Source: Sphingomonas prati
Lineage (GTDB): Bacteria > Pseudomonadota > Alphaproteobacteria > Sphingomonadales > Sphingomonadaceae
DNA: 64,000 bases
Direction: 5' to 3'
Assembly: GCF_014643515.1 (NCBI RefSeq)
Contig: NZ_BMJP01000003.1
Location: 186,001-250,000, forward strand
Made by a program: the position numbers and the translations under genes. The notes below the pieces were generated by a model that was not told the origin of the DNA, ran no database searches, and saw only the letters and a program-made list of their open reading frames with translations. Positions 8,226 through 17,373 of this stretch are shown here, one piece after another. Within the stretch, counting starts at the first letter, position 1, and each line of letters begins with the position of its first letter.

Positions 8226-9224
8226 TTGACCGCCCCCACGCTCGATATTCTCGCGATCGGCAACGCCATCGTCGACGTCATCGCCGCCACCGACGACGCC
8301 TTCCTGTCGCAGGAGGGCATGGTGAAGGGCCAGATGCAGCTCATCGACGCGCCGCGCGCCGAAAGCCTCTACGCCGGCATGGGCCCGGGTCGCGAAGTCA
8401 GCGGCGGATCCGCCGCCAACACGCTCGCCGGTGCCGCGATGATGGGCGCGTCCTGCGGCTTCATCGGCCAGGTCGCCGACGATCAGCTCGGCGCCGTGTT
8501 CGTCCACGACATCCGCGCGCAAGGCATCGCGTTCGACGTGCCCGCGCGCGACGCATCGGTCCCGACCGGCCGCTGCCTCGTCCTGGTCAGCGAAGATGGC
8601 CAGCGCACGATGAACACCTTCCTCGGCGCCGCGCAGTTCCTGCCGACCAGCGCCGCGGACCGCGCGCTCGTGGAATCGGCTGCCGTGCTGCTGCTCGAGG
8701 GCTACCTCTGGGATCCGGCCGAGCCGCGCGCCGCGATGCAGGACGCGATCCGCATTGCCCGCGCCGCCGGCCGCAAGGTCGCGCTCGGCGTCTCCGCCAC
8801 GTTCTGCATCCTCAACCATCACGCCGATTTCGTCGCGATGGTCGAGGCCGGCGACATCGACATCCTGTTCGCCAACGAGGAAGAGCTGGTCGCGCTCGCC
8901 GCACTCGACGATTTCGAAGCCGCGCTGGCCAAGATCGCCAAGTCCGTGCCCATCCTCGTCGTCACCCGCGGTGCCGACGGCGCGATCGCGATCGAGAACG
9001 GCACGACCCGCCACGAAGTCGCCGCCGAACCGATCGACCGCATCGTCGACACCACCGGCGCGGGCGACCTGTTCGCCGCCGGGTTCCTCGCGGGCCAGGC
9101 CAAGGGCCGCTCGATCGCCGACAGCCTGACGATGGGCGCGGTCGCCGCCGCCGAAGTCATCAGCCACTACGGCGCGCGCCCCGAAACCGACCTCAACGCG
9201 CTCGTCACCGCCCGCCTGGGCTGA
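8226..9224 (+). CDS. Adenosine kinase (PfkB family)
   Basis: A 332-residue PfkB-family sugar kinase. The N-terminal DILAIGNAIVDV, the GGSAANT loop and the C-terminal DTTGAGDLFAAGFL with the catalytic Asp are all present. Overall it resembles the alphaproteobacterial adenosine kinases, which phosphorylate adenosine to AMP. Translation starts at TTG, with CGGAGA placed 5 bases upstream; no ATG fits. It is divergent from the AroE-like gene (165 bases between starts). Confidence 0.88.
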   Translation: MTAPTLDILAIGNAIVDVIAATDDAFLSQEGMVKGQMQLIDAPRAESLYAGMGPGREVSGGSAANTLAGAAMMGASCGFIGQVADDQLGAVFVHDIRAQGIAFDVPARDASVPTGRCLVLVSEDGQRTMNTFLGAAQFLPTSAADRALVESAAVLLLEGYLWDPAEPRAAMQDAIRIARAAGRKVALGVSATFCILNHHADFVAMVEAGDIDILFANEEELVALAALDDFEAALAKIAKSVPILVVTRGADGAIAIENGTTRHEVAAEPIDRIVDTTGAGDLFAAGFLAGQAKGRSIADSLTMGAVAAAEVISHYGARPETDLNALVTARLG

Positions 9225-9243
9225 CGCCAAACGAAACCAAAAG

Positions 9244-9267
9244 CCCCCTCCCCTTCAGGGGAGGGGG
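9244..9267. repeat. GC-rich intergenic palindrome
   Basis: An 11-base stem CCCCCTCCCCT with its complement around a 2-base loop, just after the adenosine kinase stop. Similar CCCTCCCC/GGGGAGGG palindromes occur at many gene ends in this window. Confidence 0.85.
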
Positions 9268-9568
9268 AGGGGGTTGGGGCAACAGCACCACCAACACGAT
9301 ATCGAAGACGAGCGTCACGCGAGCCAGTCCCGTACGCGCGGGAAGGTGTCGCGGATCAACACATGATGGCCCCGATTGTCGGCCATGCCAGCCGCGCCTT
9401 GGCTCAGTGACAACAGCCCCCAAGGATATGGCCAAAGCTGGTCAGGCCGGAGGCCGGCCGCACTTCCCAAAAAGCGACGGATAGGCCCTGCGCCCTGTTG
9501 GCGACCGCACCAAATTTAGTGGAGCGCTCCGCCGAAACCGGCTGCACCCCATAACCACCCACCGGTCC

Positions 9569-9600
9569 GCCCGGTTCGCGATTCATCGCGCGAACCGGGC
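9569..9600 (-). terminator. Hairpin after the permease gene
   Basis: A perfect 12-base stem (9569-9580 with 9589-9600, GCCCGGTTCGCG) lies 19 bases past the leftward permease stop. It lacks a T-run on either side, so it may be an RNA 3-prime stabiliser rather than an intrinsic terminator. Confidence 0.45.
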
Positions 9601-9618
9601 GAGATTCCGGACCTGACC

Positions 9619-11151
9619 TTAAAACGCCCCCGGCGTCTTCGGTGCGTCCGGCACCACGTCCAGCCCGCGCGCCACGTGGCTCTTGCGGTAGCCATAGGCG
9701 AAGTACAGCAGCAGCCCGACCGCACCCCACACCGGCAGCACCAGCTGCGCGTCGCTCGGCAATGCCAGGAACAGCCCGACGCAACCCAAGATCGTCAGGA
9801 TCGCGACCAGCCACACCGCCGGCACGCGGAACGCGCGCTTCACGTTCGGATGCGTCTTGCGCAGCCGCAGCACAGCGATCGCCACCATCAGGAACGCGAA
9901 CAGCGTGCCCGCATTGGCGATATCGGCCAGCTTGCCGACCGGCAGGAACGCTGCCGCCAGCGTCACGCCGATCCCGGTGATCGCAGTGATGATGTGCGGC
10001 GTCTTCCACTTCGGATGGATCGTCGACAGCTTCTCGGGCAGCAGCCCGTCGCGCGACATCACGAAGAACATCCGCGTCTGGCCAAAGATCATGACCAGGA
10101 TCACCGACGGCAGCGCCAGGAACGCCGCCAGGCCGATCAGATTCCCGATCTTCAGATAGCCGATCTCGCGCAGCACATGTGCCAGCGCTTCCTTCGAACA
10201 CGCCAGCGGCTCGACACCGGCGGCGCTGATTGTAGCGCAGCGCGCGGCGAGTTCGGTCGACCCCGGCGCCAGCCACTGGCCGGCCGCGTTCAGCACCGGC
10301 TGCGCGCCCAGCGGCGATCCGATCGCGCCGGATGCCACCAGCATGTAGAAGATCGTGCAGATCGCGAGGCTGCCGAGCAGGCCCAGCGGCACGTTGCGCT
10401 GCGGGTTCTTGGTCTCCTCCGCCGCGGTCGACACCGCGTCGAACCCGACATAGGCGAAGAAGATCGACGCGGCCGCCCCGATCACGCCGGATCCGCCGGC
10501 CCCCATCCAGCCCTGCGGCGCGAACGGTTCGAAATTCTCCATCCGCATCACCGGCAACGCGAGCACGATGAACAGCGTCAGCGCGGTGACCTTGATGCCG
10601 ACCAGCACCGCGTTCACCTTGGCGCTCTCGCTGGTGCCGATGATCAGCAGGCCCGTGATCGCCAGCGATATGATCACCGCCGGCAGGTTGATGATCCCCC
10701 CGGCATAAGGCCCGGCGATCAGCGACAACGGCATCTCGACACCGAACCAGCCGCGCATCTGCCCGACGAAATAGCCGGACCACCCGACCGCGACCGCACT
10801 GGCCGCCACTGCATATTCCAGCACGAGCGCCCAGCCGACCGTCCAGGCGAGCAGCTCGCCAAGCGACGCATAGGTATAGGTGTAGGCGGAGCCCGACACC
10901 GGCACCATCGACGCCAGTTCGGAATAGCACAAAGCCGCGACGGCACAGACCGCACCCGCGATGATGAAGCTGATCATCATGCCGGGGCCCGCCTTCTGCG
11001 CGGCCTCCGACGTCAGAACGAAGATGCCGGTCCCGATGATCGCCCCGACGCCCAGCAACGTCAGCTGCAGCGCCCCCAGCGATCGGTGCAGCGATTTCCT
11101 CTCCGCCGTCGCCAGGATGGCGTCCAGCGACTTAACGCGCCCGAATATCAT
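9619..11151 (-). CDS. APC-superfamily amino-acid permease
   Basis: A 510-residue protein with about 12 hydrophobic segments. The N-terminal GVGAIIGTGIFVLT is the hallmark unwound TM1 motif of the APC superfamily, and the sequence resembles the cationic amino-acid transporter group (YfnA/CAT type). It would import an amino acid across the inner membrane, with specificity unknown. It is separated by 115 bases from the HIT gene upstream and probably has its own promoter. Confidence 0.88.
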   Translation of the reverse strand: MIFGRVKSLDAILATAERKSLHRSLGALQLTLLGVGAIIGTGIFVLTSEAAQKAGPGMMISFIIAGAVCAVAALCYSELASMVPVSGSAYTYTYASLGELLAWTVGWALVLEYAVAASAVAVGWSGYFVGQMRGWFGVEMPLSLIAGPYAGGIINLPAVIISLAITGLLIIGTSESAKVNAVLVGIKVTALTLFIVLALPVMRMENFEPFAPQGWMGAGGSGVIGAAASIFFAYVGFDAVSTAAEETKNPQRNVPLGLLGSLAICTIFYMLVASGAIGSPLGAQPVLNAAGQWLAPGSTELAARCATISAAGVEPLACSKEALAHVLREIGYLKIGNLIGLAAFLALPSVILVMIFGQTRMFFVMSRDGLLPEKLSTIHPKWKTPHIITAITGIGVTLAAAFLPVGKLADIANAGTLFAFLMVAIAVLRLRKTHPNVKRAFRVPAVWLVAILTILGCVGLFLALPSDAQLVLPVWGAVGLLLYFAYGYRKSHVARGLDVVPDAPKTPGAF

Positions 11152-11266
11152 TCTGCCCAGTCCCCCATTGCCGGTACGCGCGGCTGATCCGCTCCGGCTT
11201 AAAGGAGAAAGACTAACCGCTATTCCGCATCGCGCAATAGGCTAAGCATTGCTGCGAAAAGCGTGG

Positions 11267-11644
11267 CTATTCCGCCACCATCCGCCCAAGCGCCCGCCCG
11301 CCGAACAGGTGGACGTGCAGATGCGGCACCTCCTGCCCCCCGTGGCTGCCGACATTGGCGAGCAACCGGTATCCCGGCTCAACCAGCCCCTGCTCACGCG
11401 CGACGGTCGCCACCGCGCGCACGAAGCCGGCAATCTCCGTGTCGTCCGCCGTCGCGGCAAAATCGTCCCACGACACATAACGCCCCTTGGGGATCACCAG
11501 CACATGCACGGGTGCCTGCGGAGCAATGTCGTGGAACGCCAGCGCATGCGCGTCCTCGTACACCCGCTTCGCCGGGATCTTCCCGCGCAGGATCCGCGCG
11601 AAGATATTGTCGTCATCATAAGGCAACGTCGCGTCGATCGGCAT
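11267..11644 (-). CDS. HIT-family (Hint-type) nucleotide hydrolase
   Basis: A 125-residue histidine-triad protein. HLHVHLF gives His108, His110 and His112, and the N-terminal FARILRGKIPAK is typical of the Hint branch, which hydrolyses nucleoside phosphoramidates. It begins 5 bases after the hisE stop and is therefore the last cistron of the leftward histidine operon. This hisE-HIT linkage is common in alphaproteobacteria; no catalytic role in histidine synthesis is known. Confidence 0.92.
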   Translation of the reverse strand: MPIDATLPYDDDNIFARILRGKIPAKRVYEDAHALAFHDIAPQAPVHVLVIPKGRYVSWDDFAATADDTEIAGFVRAVATVAREQGLVEPGYRLLANVGSHGGQEVPHLHVHLFGGRALGRMVAE

Positions 11645-11649
11645 GGCGG

Positions 11650-11970
11650 TCAGTCCTCTGTGCGGGCGGCTTTCTCGGCAAGGCCGGACAGCCCTTCGCG
11701 GCGGTCGAGCTCGGTCATGACCTCGGCGATCGGGATGTCCGCGTCGGCGAGCAGCACGGTCAGGTGGAACAGCAAGTCGGCCGCCTCGCCGACCAGGTCG
11801 GTGCGATCGCCCGCCACCGCCGCGATCACCGCCTCGACCGCCTCCTCGCCCACCTTCTGCGCGATCTTTGGCGTACCCTTGGCGAACAGCCGCGCGACAT
11901 AGGATGCGTCGGGGTCGCCGCCGCGGCGAGCGGCGATCGTGGCTTCCAGGCGGGCGAGCGTCTCGGTCAT
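11650..11970 (-). CDS. hisE: Phosphoribosyl-ATP pyrophosphatase
   Basis: A 106-residue HisE, the second step of histidine synthesis, removing pyrophosphate from phosphoribosyl-ATP. The MazG-like core [13 protein letters not shown] and the [13 protein letters not shown] helix carry the acidic residues that bind magnesium. The start overlaps the hisF stop by 4 bases (11967-11970). The HisI activity is not fused to it and no hisI is in this window. Confidence 0.94.
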   Translation of the reverse strand: MTETLARLEATIAARRGGDPDASYVARLFAKGTPKIAQKVGEEAVEAVIAAVAGDRTDLVGEAADLLFHLTVLLADADIPIAEVMTELDRREGLSGLAEKAARTED

Positions 11971-12761
11971 GCGTCCACCCTCCCCGCCGCGCCCGCGCCC
12001 GTCAAGCGGCGGACCGGCAACCCCGCCGCCGCCAGCGCCGCGCGGGCGTCCGCGATCGTATGCTGCCCGAAATGGAAGATCGACGCGGCCAGCACCGCGC
12101 TGGCATGCCCCTCGACCACGCCGTCGACCAGATGGTCGAGCGTGCCCACGCCACCGCTGGCGATGACCGGCACGTTGACCGCGTCCGCGATCGTCCGGGT
12201 CAGCGCCAGGTCGTATCCGTCGCGCGTCCCGTCGCGGTCCATCGACGTGACGAGCAGTTCGCCCGCACCCAGCTTGGCCAGCCGCACCGCATGCGCCACC
12301 GCGTCGATCCCCGTGCCGCGCCGCCCGCCATGGGTGAAGATTTCCCACCCGTCGCCCGACCGCCGCGCGTCGATCGACCCGACCACGCACTGCGCGCCGA
12401 ACCGGTCGGCGATCTCCGCGACCAGTTCGGGCCGCTCGACCGCCGCGCTGTTCACCGCGACCTTGTCCGCGCCGGCGAGCAGCAGCGCGCGCGCATCCGC
12501 CGCACTGCGCACCCCGCCGCCAACGGTCAGCGGCATGAAACACACCGCCGCCGTCCGCGCGACGACGTCGAGGATCGTCCCGCGACCTTCATGGCTTGCG
12601 CCGATGTCGAGGAAGCACAACTCGTCCGCGCCCGCGGCGTCATAGACGCGCGCCTGCGCCACGGGATCGCCCGCGTCCGCGAGGTCGACAAAGTTGACGC
12701 CTTTCACAACGCGCCCGTTGGCAACGTCGAGACACGGAATGATACGCGTGCGGACTGTCAT
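11967..12761 (-). CDS. hisF: Imidazole glycerol phosphate synthase, cyclase subunit
   Basis: A 264-residue TIM barrel. The N-terminal [15 protein letters not shown] with Asp12 and the later TSMDRDGT with the second catalytic Asp mark HisF. It partners the glutaminase HisH to turn PRFAR into imidazole glycerol phosphate and AICAR. The stop overlaps hisE by 4 bases. Upstream, 82 bases containing a GC-rich palindrome separate it from hisA, the only sizeable gap in the operon. Confidence 0.96.
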   Translation of the reverse strand: MTVRTRIIPCLDVANGRVVKGVNFVDLADAGDPVAQARVYDAAGADELCFLDIGASHEGRGTILDVVARTAAVCFMPLTVGGGVRSAADARALLLAGADKVAVNSAAVERPELVAEIADRFGAQCVVGSIDARRSGDGWEIFTHGGRRGTGIDAVAHAVRLAKLGAGELLVTSMDRDGTRDGYDLALTRTIADAVNVPVIASGGVGTLDHLVDGVVEGHASAVLAASIFHFGQHTIADARAALAAAGLPVRRLTGAGAAGRVDA

Positions 12762-12797
12762 GCGAAGAACCCGAGCGCAGCGGGCATGAAATCATAG

Positions 12798-12820
12798 CCC
12801 TCCCCCCCACGGGGGGAGGG
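12798..12820. repeat. GC-rich palindrome inside the his operon
   Basis: A 10-base stem CCCTCCCCCC with its complement around three bases, in the 82-base gap between hisA and hisF. It lacks a T-run, so readthrough is likely. Confidence 0.85.
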
Positions 12821-12843
12821 AGCAGGAGACGCCATCGGTACCA

Positions 12844-13575
12844 TCACGCCCGCCCGACCCGGAGCGCCTCGCCCAGATCGAGCCGCCCGTCATACAACGC
12901 GCGCCCGGTAATCACGCCCTCGATCCCCTCCGACGCGAGCCGTGCCAGCGCCAGCACGTCGCCGATATCTGTCACGCCACCGCTCGCGATCACCGGGATC
13001 CGTGTCTTGCGGGCCAGCGCGACCGTCGCCTCGATATTACACCCGCGCATCATCCCGTCGCGCCCGACATCAGTAAACAGCAACGACGCCACCCCCGCAT
13101 CGCGGAACCGCTCCGCCATGTCCGCCACCGGCACGTCGGACACATCGGCCCAGCCGCGCGTCGCGACCATGCCGTCGCGCGCGTCCACCGCCACCACGAT
13201 CCGCCCCGGCAGATCGCGCGCCGCCGCCCGGACCAGCTCCGGATCCTCCAGCGCCGCGGTCCCGATCACCACCCGCTCGACGCCCAGCGCCAGCCAGCGG
13301 TCGATCCCCGCCCGGTCGCGGATGCCGCCACCCAGCTGCACCTTGCCCGGAAACGCCGTAACGATCGCCTCGACGGCAGCCGCATTCACTGCCTTACCCG
13401 CGAACGCACCGTCCAGGTCGACGACATGCACCCACTCGGCCCCGGCCGCGGCGAACGATTCCGCCTGCTGCGCCGGGTCGTCGCCATACACCGTGGCGCG
13501 GTCCATATCGCCCTCGGCCAGCCGCACGACCTGACCCTGTTTCAGGTCGATCGCCGGGAAAATGATGATGCTCAA
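12844..13575 (-). CDS. hisA: ProFAR isomerase HisA
   Basis: A 243-residue TIM-barrel isomerase acting before HisF/HisH. FPAIDLKQGQVVRL holds the first catalytic Asp and FTDVGRDGMM the second. The start chosen is TTG at 13575: GGAG lies 8 bases upstream, the protein begins MSIIIFPAIDL as in relatives, and TTG overlaps the hisH stop as TTGA, like the ATGA couplings elsewhere in this operon. A GTG at 13584 would add three residues but has no binding site. Confidence 0.93.
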   Translation of the reverse strand: MSIIIFPAIDLKQGQVVRLAEGDMDRATVYGDDPAQQAESFAAAGAEWVHVVDLDGAFAGKAVNAAAVEAIVTAFPGKVQLGGGIRDRAGIDRWLALGVERVVIGTAALEDPELVRAAARDLPGRIVVAVDARDGMVATRGWADVSDVPVADMAERFRDAGVASLLFTDVGRDGMMRGCNIEATVALARKTRIPVIASGGVTDIGDVLALARLASEGIEGVITGRALYDGRLDLGEALRVGRA

Positions 13576-14183
13576 GGCCGCCACTCCAGAAAACGCGACA
13601 GGAACGCCAGCCCGTAGGACTGGCTCTTTTCAGGGTGAAACTGCACGCCGATCACCGTGTCGCGCGCCACCGCGGCGGTGACCGGCCCGCCATGCTGCGT
13701 CGTCGCCAGCACATCGGCGGCGTCGTCCGCATCGAAGCGGTAGCCGTGCAGGAAATACGCCTCGCCCGGGCTCAGCATCGCATGCGGCCGCGCCGGCACG
13801 ACGTCGTTCCAGCCCATATGCGGCACCCGCGCCGCGGGGCCCGGCACCATCGCCGACACGCTGCCCGGAATCCAGCCGAGCCCGGCGTGGACCCCGTGCT
13901 CCTCGCCCTGCGTCGCGAGCAGCTGCATCCCCACGCACACGCCCAGGAACGGCACGCCGCGCGTCTGCGCCGCCGCCGCCATCGCCTGCTCCATCCCGTC
14001 GATCGCCCGCAACGCACCGATGCACGCGCCGAACGCGCCGACGCCCGGCAACACGATCCGGTCCGCCGCCGCCACGACATCGGTATCGGCGGTCACGACC
14101 AGATCGTCGCACCCCGCGGCGCGCAACGCATTCTCCACAGAGCGCAGGTTGCCCGCGCCATAATCGATCAGCGCCAGCGTCAC
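13572..14183 (-). CDS. hisH: Imidazole glycerol phosphate synthase, glutaminase subunit
   Basis: A 203-residue class I glutamine amidotransferase. The nucleophile is Cys83 in GVCVGMQ, and the His-Glu pair lies in VQFHPEKS near the C terminus. It supplies ammonia to HisF. It overlaps yciI by 4 bases at its start and hisA by 4 bases at its stop, so translation along this part of the operon is coupled. Confidence 0.95.
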   Translation of the reverse strand: MTLALIDYGAGNLRSVENALRAAGCDDLVVTADTDVVAAADRIVLPGVGAFGACIGALRAIDGMEQAMAAAAQTRGVPFLGVCVGMQLLATQGEEHGVHAGLGWIPGSVSAMVPGPAARVPHMGWNDVVPARPHAMLSPGEAYFLHGYRFDADDAADVLATTQHGGPVTAAVARDTVIGVQFHPEKSQSYGLAFLSRFLEWRP

Positions 14184-14464
14184 GCCTGCAAGCCCTCATA
14201 CCCGTCGCCGACCATCGTCGCGCGGAACTCGGTCACGGCGTAGGTCGCCACACCCGCGGTCGCGAACGGATCGGTCTTCACCAGTTCCTCGATCAGCGCG
14301 CGCTCACCCAGCGCGAGAATGATACCGCCGGTCCGCGGGATCTGCCGCCCCGCCGCCACGAACACGCCGGCGGCAAAACCCTGCTTCAACCACGCAACAT
14401 GCGCGTCCATCTCGGCGTCCACCGCAACAAGCGGCGCCACATACGTCAGCGTCAGCACGAACAT
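14180..14464 (-). CDS. YciI-family protein
   Basis: A 94-residue ferredoxin-like-fold protein of the YciI family, with the conserved His-Asp type region near DAHVAWL and the segment GRQIPRTGGIILA. The ATG at 14464 has GGGAGA 7 bases upstream; a TTG at 14470 is too close to it. It sits between hisB and hisH and overlaps hisH in ATGA, so it belongs to the operon. Most YciI proteins lack a known reaction. Confidence 0.88.
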   Translation of the reverse strand: MFVLTLTYVAPLVAVDAEMDAHVAWLKQGFAAGVFVAAGRQIPRTGGIILALGERALIEELVKTDPFATAGVATYAVTEFRATMVGDGYEGLQA

Positions 14465-14482
14465 CGACAAGTCTCCCAGCGG

Positions 14483-15079
14483 TCAGATGCCGCCCAGCGT
14501 ACCCTTGGTGCTCGGCACCTGATCGGCCTTGCGCGGGTCCACCTCCACCGCGAAGCGCAGCGCGCGCGCCGCCGCCTTGAAGATGCTCTCGACGATATGG
14601 TGGTTGTTGCGCCCGTACAGCGTCTCGACGTGCAGCGTGATGCCCGCCGTCTGCGCCAGCGAGTGGAAGAAATGCTCGAACAGCTCGGTGTCGAAATCGC
14701 CGAGCTTCGACTGCGAGAACTCCGCCCGCCACACCATGAACGGCCGGCCGGAGATGTCGATCGCGACCCGGCTCAGCGTCTCGTCCATCGGCGCATAGGC
14801 ATGGCCGTAACGCTGGATGCCCTTGCGGTCGCCGAGTGCGCGGGTCAGCGCCTCGCCGATCGCCAGGCCGGCGTCTTCGGTCGTGTGATGCTGGTCGATG
14901 TGCAGGTCGCCGGTCGCCGCGACGTCCATGTCGATCAGCGAATGGCGCGACAACTGCTCCAGCATATGGTCAAGAAACCCGATGCCGGTGCGGCAGTGAT
15001 AGATGCCGGTCCCGTCGAGGTTCAACGTGACGCGGATCTCGGTTTCGCTGGTCTTGCGGTGGACGGTGGCTGTGCGCAT
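14483..15079 (-). CDS. hisB: Imidazoleglycerol-phosphate dehydratase
   Basis: A 198-residue monofunctional His[16 protein letters not shown] (about 64-69) and a second metal motif RNNHHIVES bind the two manganese ions. It is the first visible cistron of the leftward his operon and lacks the N-terminal phosphatase half found in enterobacteria. The frame is open to 15154, but ATG 15079 begins the family N terminus [13 protein letters not shown]. It is divergent from sspB, with 73 bases between starts. Confidence 0.95.
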   Translation of the reverse strand: MRTATVHRKTSETEIRVTLNLDGTGIYHCRTGIGFLDHMLEQLSRHSLIDMDVAATGDLHIDQHHTTEDAGLAIGEALTRALGDRKGIQRYGHAYAPMDETLSRVAIDISGRPFMVWRAEFSQSKLGDFDTELFEHFFHSLAQTAGITLHVETLYGRNNHHIVESIFKAAARALRFAVEVDPRKADQVPSTKGTLGGI

Positions 15080-15152
15080 GCCGCCGCTATAGCGTAGCGC
15101 CGCCCCCACGCAACGCTTGACCCCGCCGCGCCCCGCGTTCACCAAGCGAGCC

Positions 15153-15632
15153 ATGACCGAGACCTCGCCCGACAGCTTGATTCCCTATGACGAGATCGTC
15201 CAGGAGGCGTTGCGCGCCGTGGTCGGCCGCGTGCTGGGTGAGGTGGAACGCGGCGGCGGCCTGCCCGGCGACCATCATTTCTACATCACGTTCAAGACGC
15301 ATGCGGCCGGCGTGGACATTCCGCGCCACCTGATCGAACGATTCCCGGACGAGATGACGATCGTCATCCAGAACCGTTACTGGGACCTGATCGTCCGCCC
15401 GGACGAGTTCGAGGTCGGGCTGTCGTTCAACTCAATCCCGTCGCGGCTCGTCATCCCGTTCGCCGCAATCACCGGCTTCGTCGATCCCGCCGTCAACTTC
15501 GCGCTGCAATTCCAGGCGCAGGGCGACGACGACGCCGTCGAACAGACCCCCGCCGGCAACGACGCACCGATCGCCGAACCGATCGAGGATGGCAGCAACG
15601 TCGTCTCGGTGGACTTCACGCGGAAAAAGTAA
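15153..15632 (+). CDS. sspB: SspB-type ClpXP adaptor
   Basis: A 159-residue alphaproteobacterial SspB. The globular part ([30 protein letters not shown] and the [12 protein letters not shown] loop) binds the SsrA tag, and a flexible acidic linker ends in a short C-terminal tail [11 protein letters not shown], the ClpX-tethering peptide. Thus it should deliver SsrA-tagged and regulatory substrates to ClpXP. Start at 15153 gives the family length; the open frame to 15117 is upstream noise. Confidence 0.9.
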   Translation: MTETSPDSLIPYDEIVQEALRAVVGRVLGEVERGGGLPGDHHFYITFKTHAAGVDIPRHLIERFPDEMTIVIQNRYWDLIVRPDEFEVGLSFNSIPSRLVIPFAAITGFVDPAVNFALQFQAQGDDDAVEQTPAGNDAPIAEPIEDGSNVVSVDFTRKK

Positions 15633-15807
15633 GTCGGTCGGCAGGGCGTGGCTACTCGCCTACGATCCCAAGAGATGCCATTTTAGAATAGGGCGTATCC
15701 CGGACTTGATGCGGGATCCAAGGTTTCAAGGACCGCCGCCGGACGCTCTGCCTACGCGCGTCACCTCATAAAATGCAACCCAACCCGCCCCCGAACGCTT
15801 GTTCGGC

Positions 15808-17199
<1,392 letters not shown>

Positions 17200-17230
17200 G
17201 CGTATTGGAAAGCTTTTAGATTAGAGCTTT

Positions 17231-17337
17231 CCGTTCGTCCTGAGTAGCGACTGAGCGTAGTCGAAGACGCGTACCGAAGGACCAGTTCAACGTACTTCGA
17301 TACGGGTCTTCGACAGGCTCAGCCCCTACTCAGCATG
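17231..17337. repeat. Dispersed imperfect palindrome between convergent genes
   Basis: The left arm starts CCGTTCGTCCTGAGTAG and includes GTCGAAGAC; the right arm includes GGGTCTTCGACAGGCTCAG and CTACTCAG. The arms can fold back as a long imperfect hairpin. It fills most of the gap between fumC and the M3 peptidase gene and looks like a chromosomal repeat of the sphingomonad type. Confidence 0.8.
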
Positions 17338-17373
17338 GACGGGGTCAGATCCGTCAAGCTTGGCAGCGGGTCA

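Larger units (their letters stand above)
9225..9618. other. Gap of about 390 bases, palindrome and possible gene remnant
   Basis: The gap holds a GC-rich palindrome (9244-9267), a strong hairpin near the permease stop, and a leftward open stretch from 9515 to the stop at 9315. That stretch reads about 66 codons ending in FPRVRDWLA and has no convincing start or binding site, so it may be the tail of a degraded gene. Nothing else was seen. Confidence 0.35.

Noticed and set aside
7239-9230. One long leftward frame of 663 codons that includes the AroE-like gene
   Set aside because: Only the last 273 codons belong to the AroE family; the rest lies opposite the adenosine kinase gene.
9404-10930. 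Leftward open frame overlapping the permease
   Set aside because: It is a shifted frame inside the permease with no family features.
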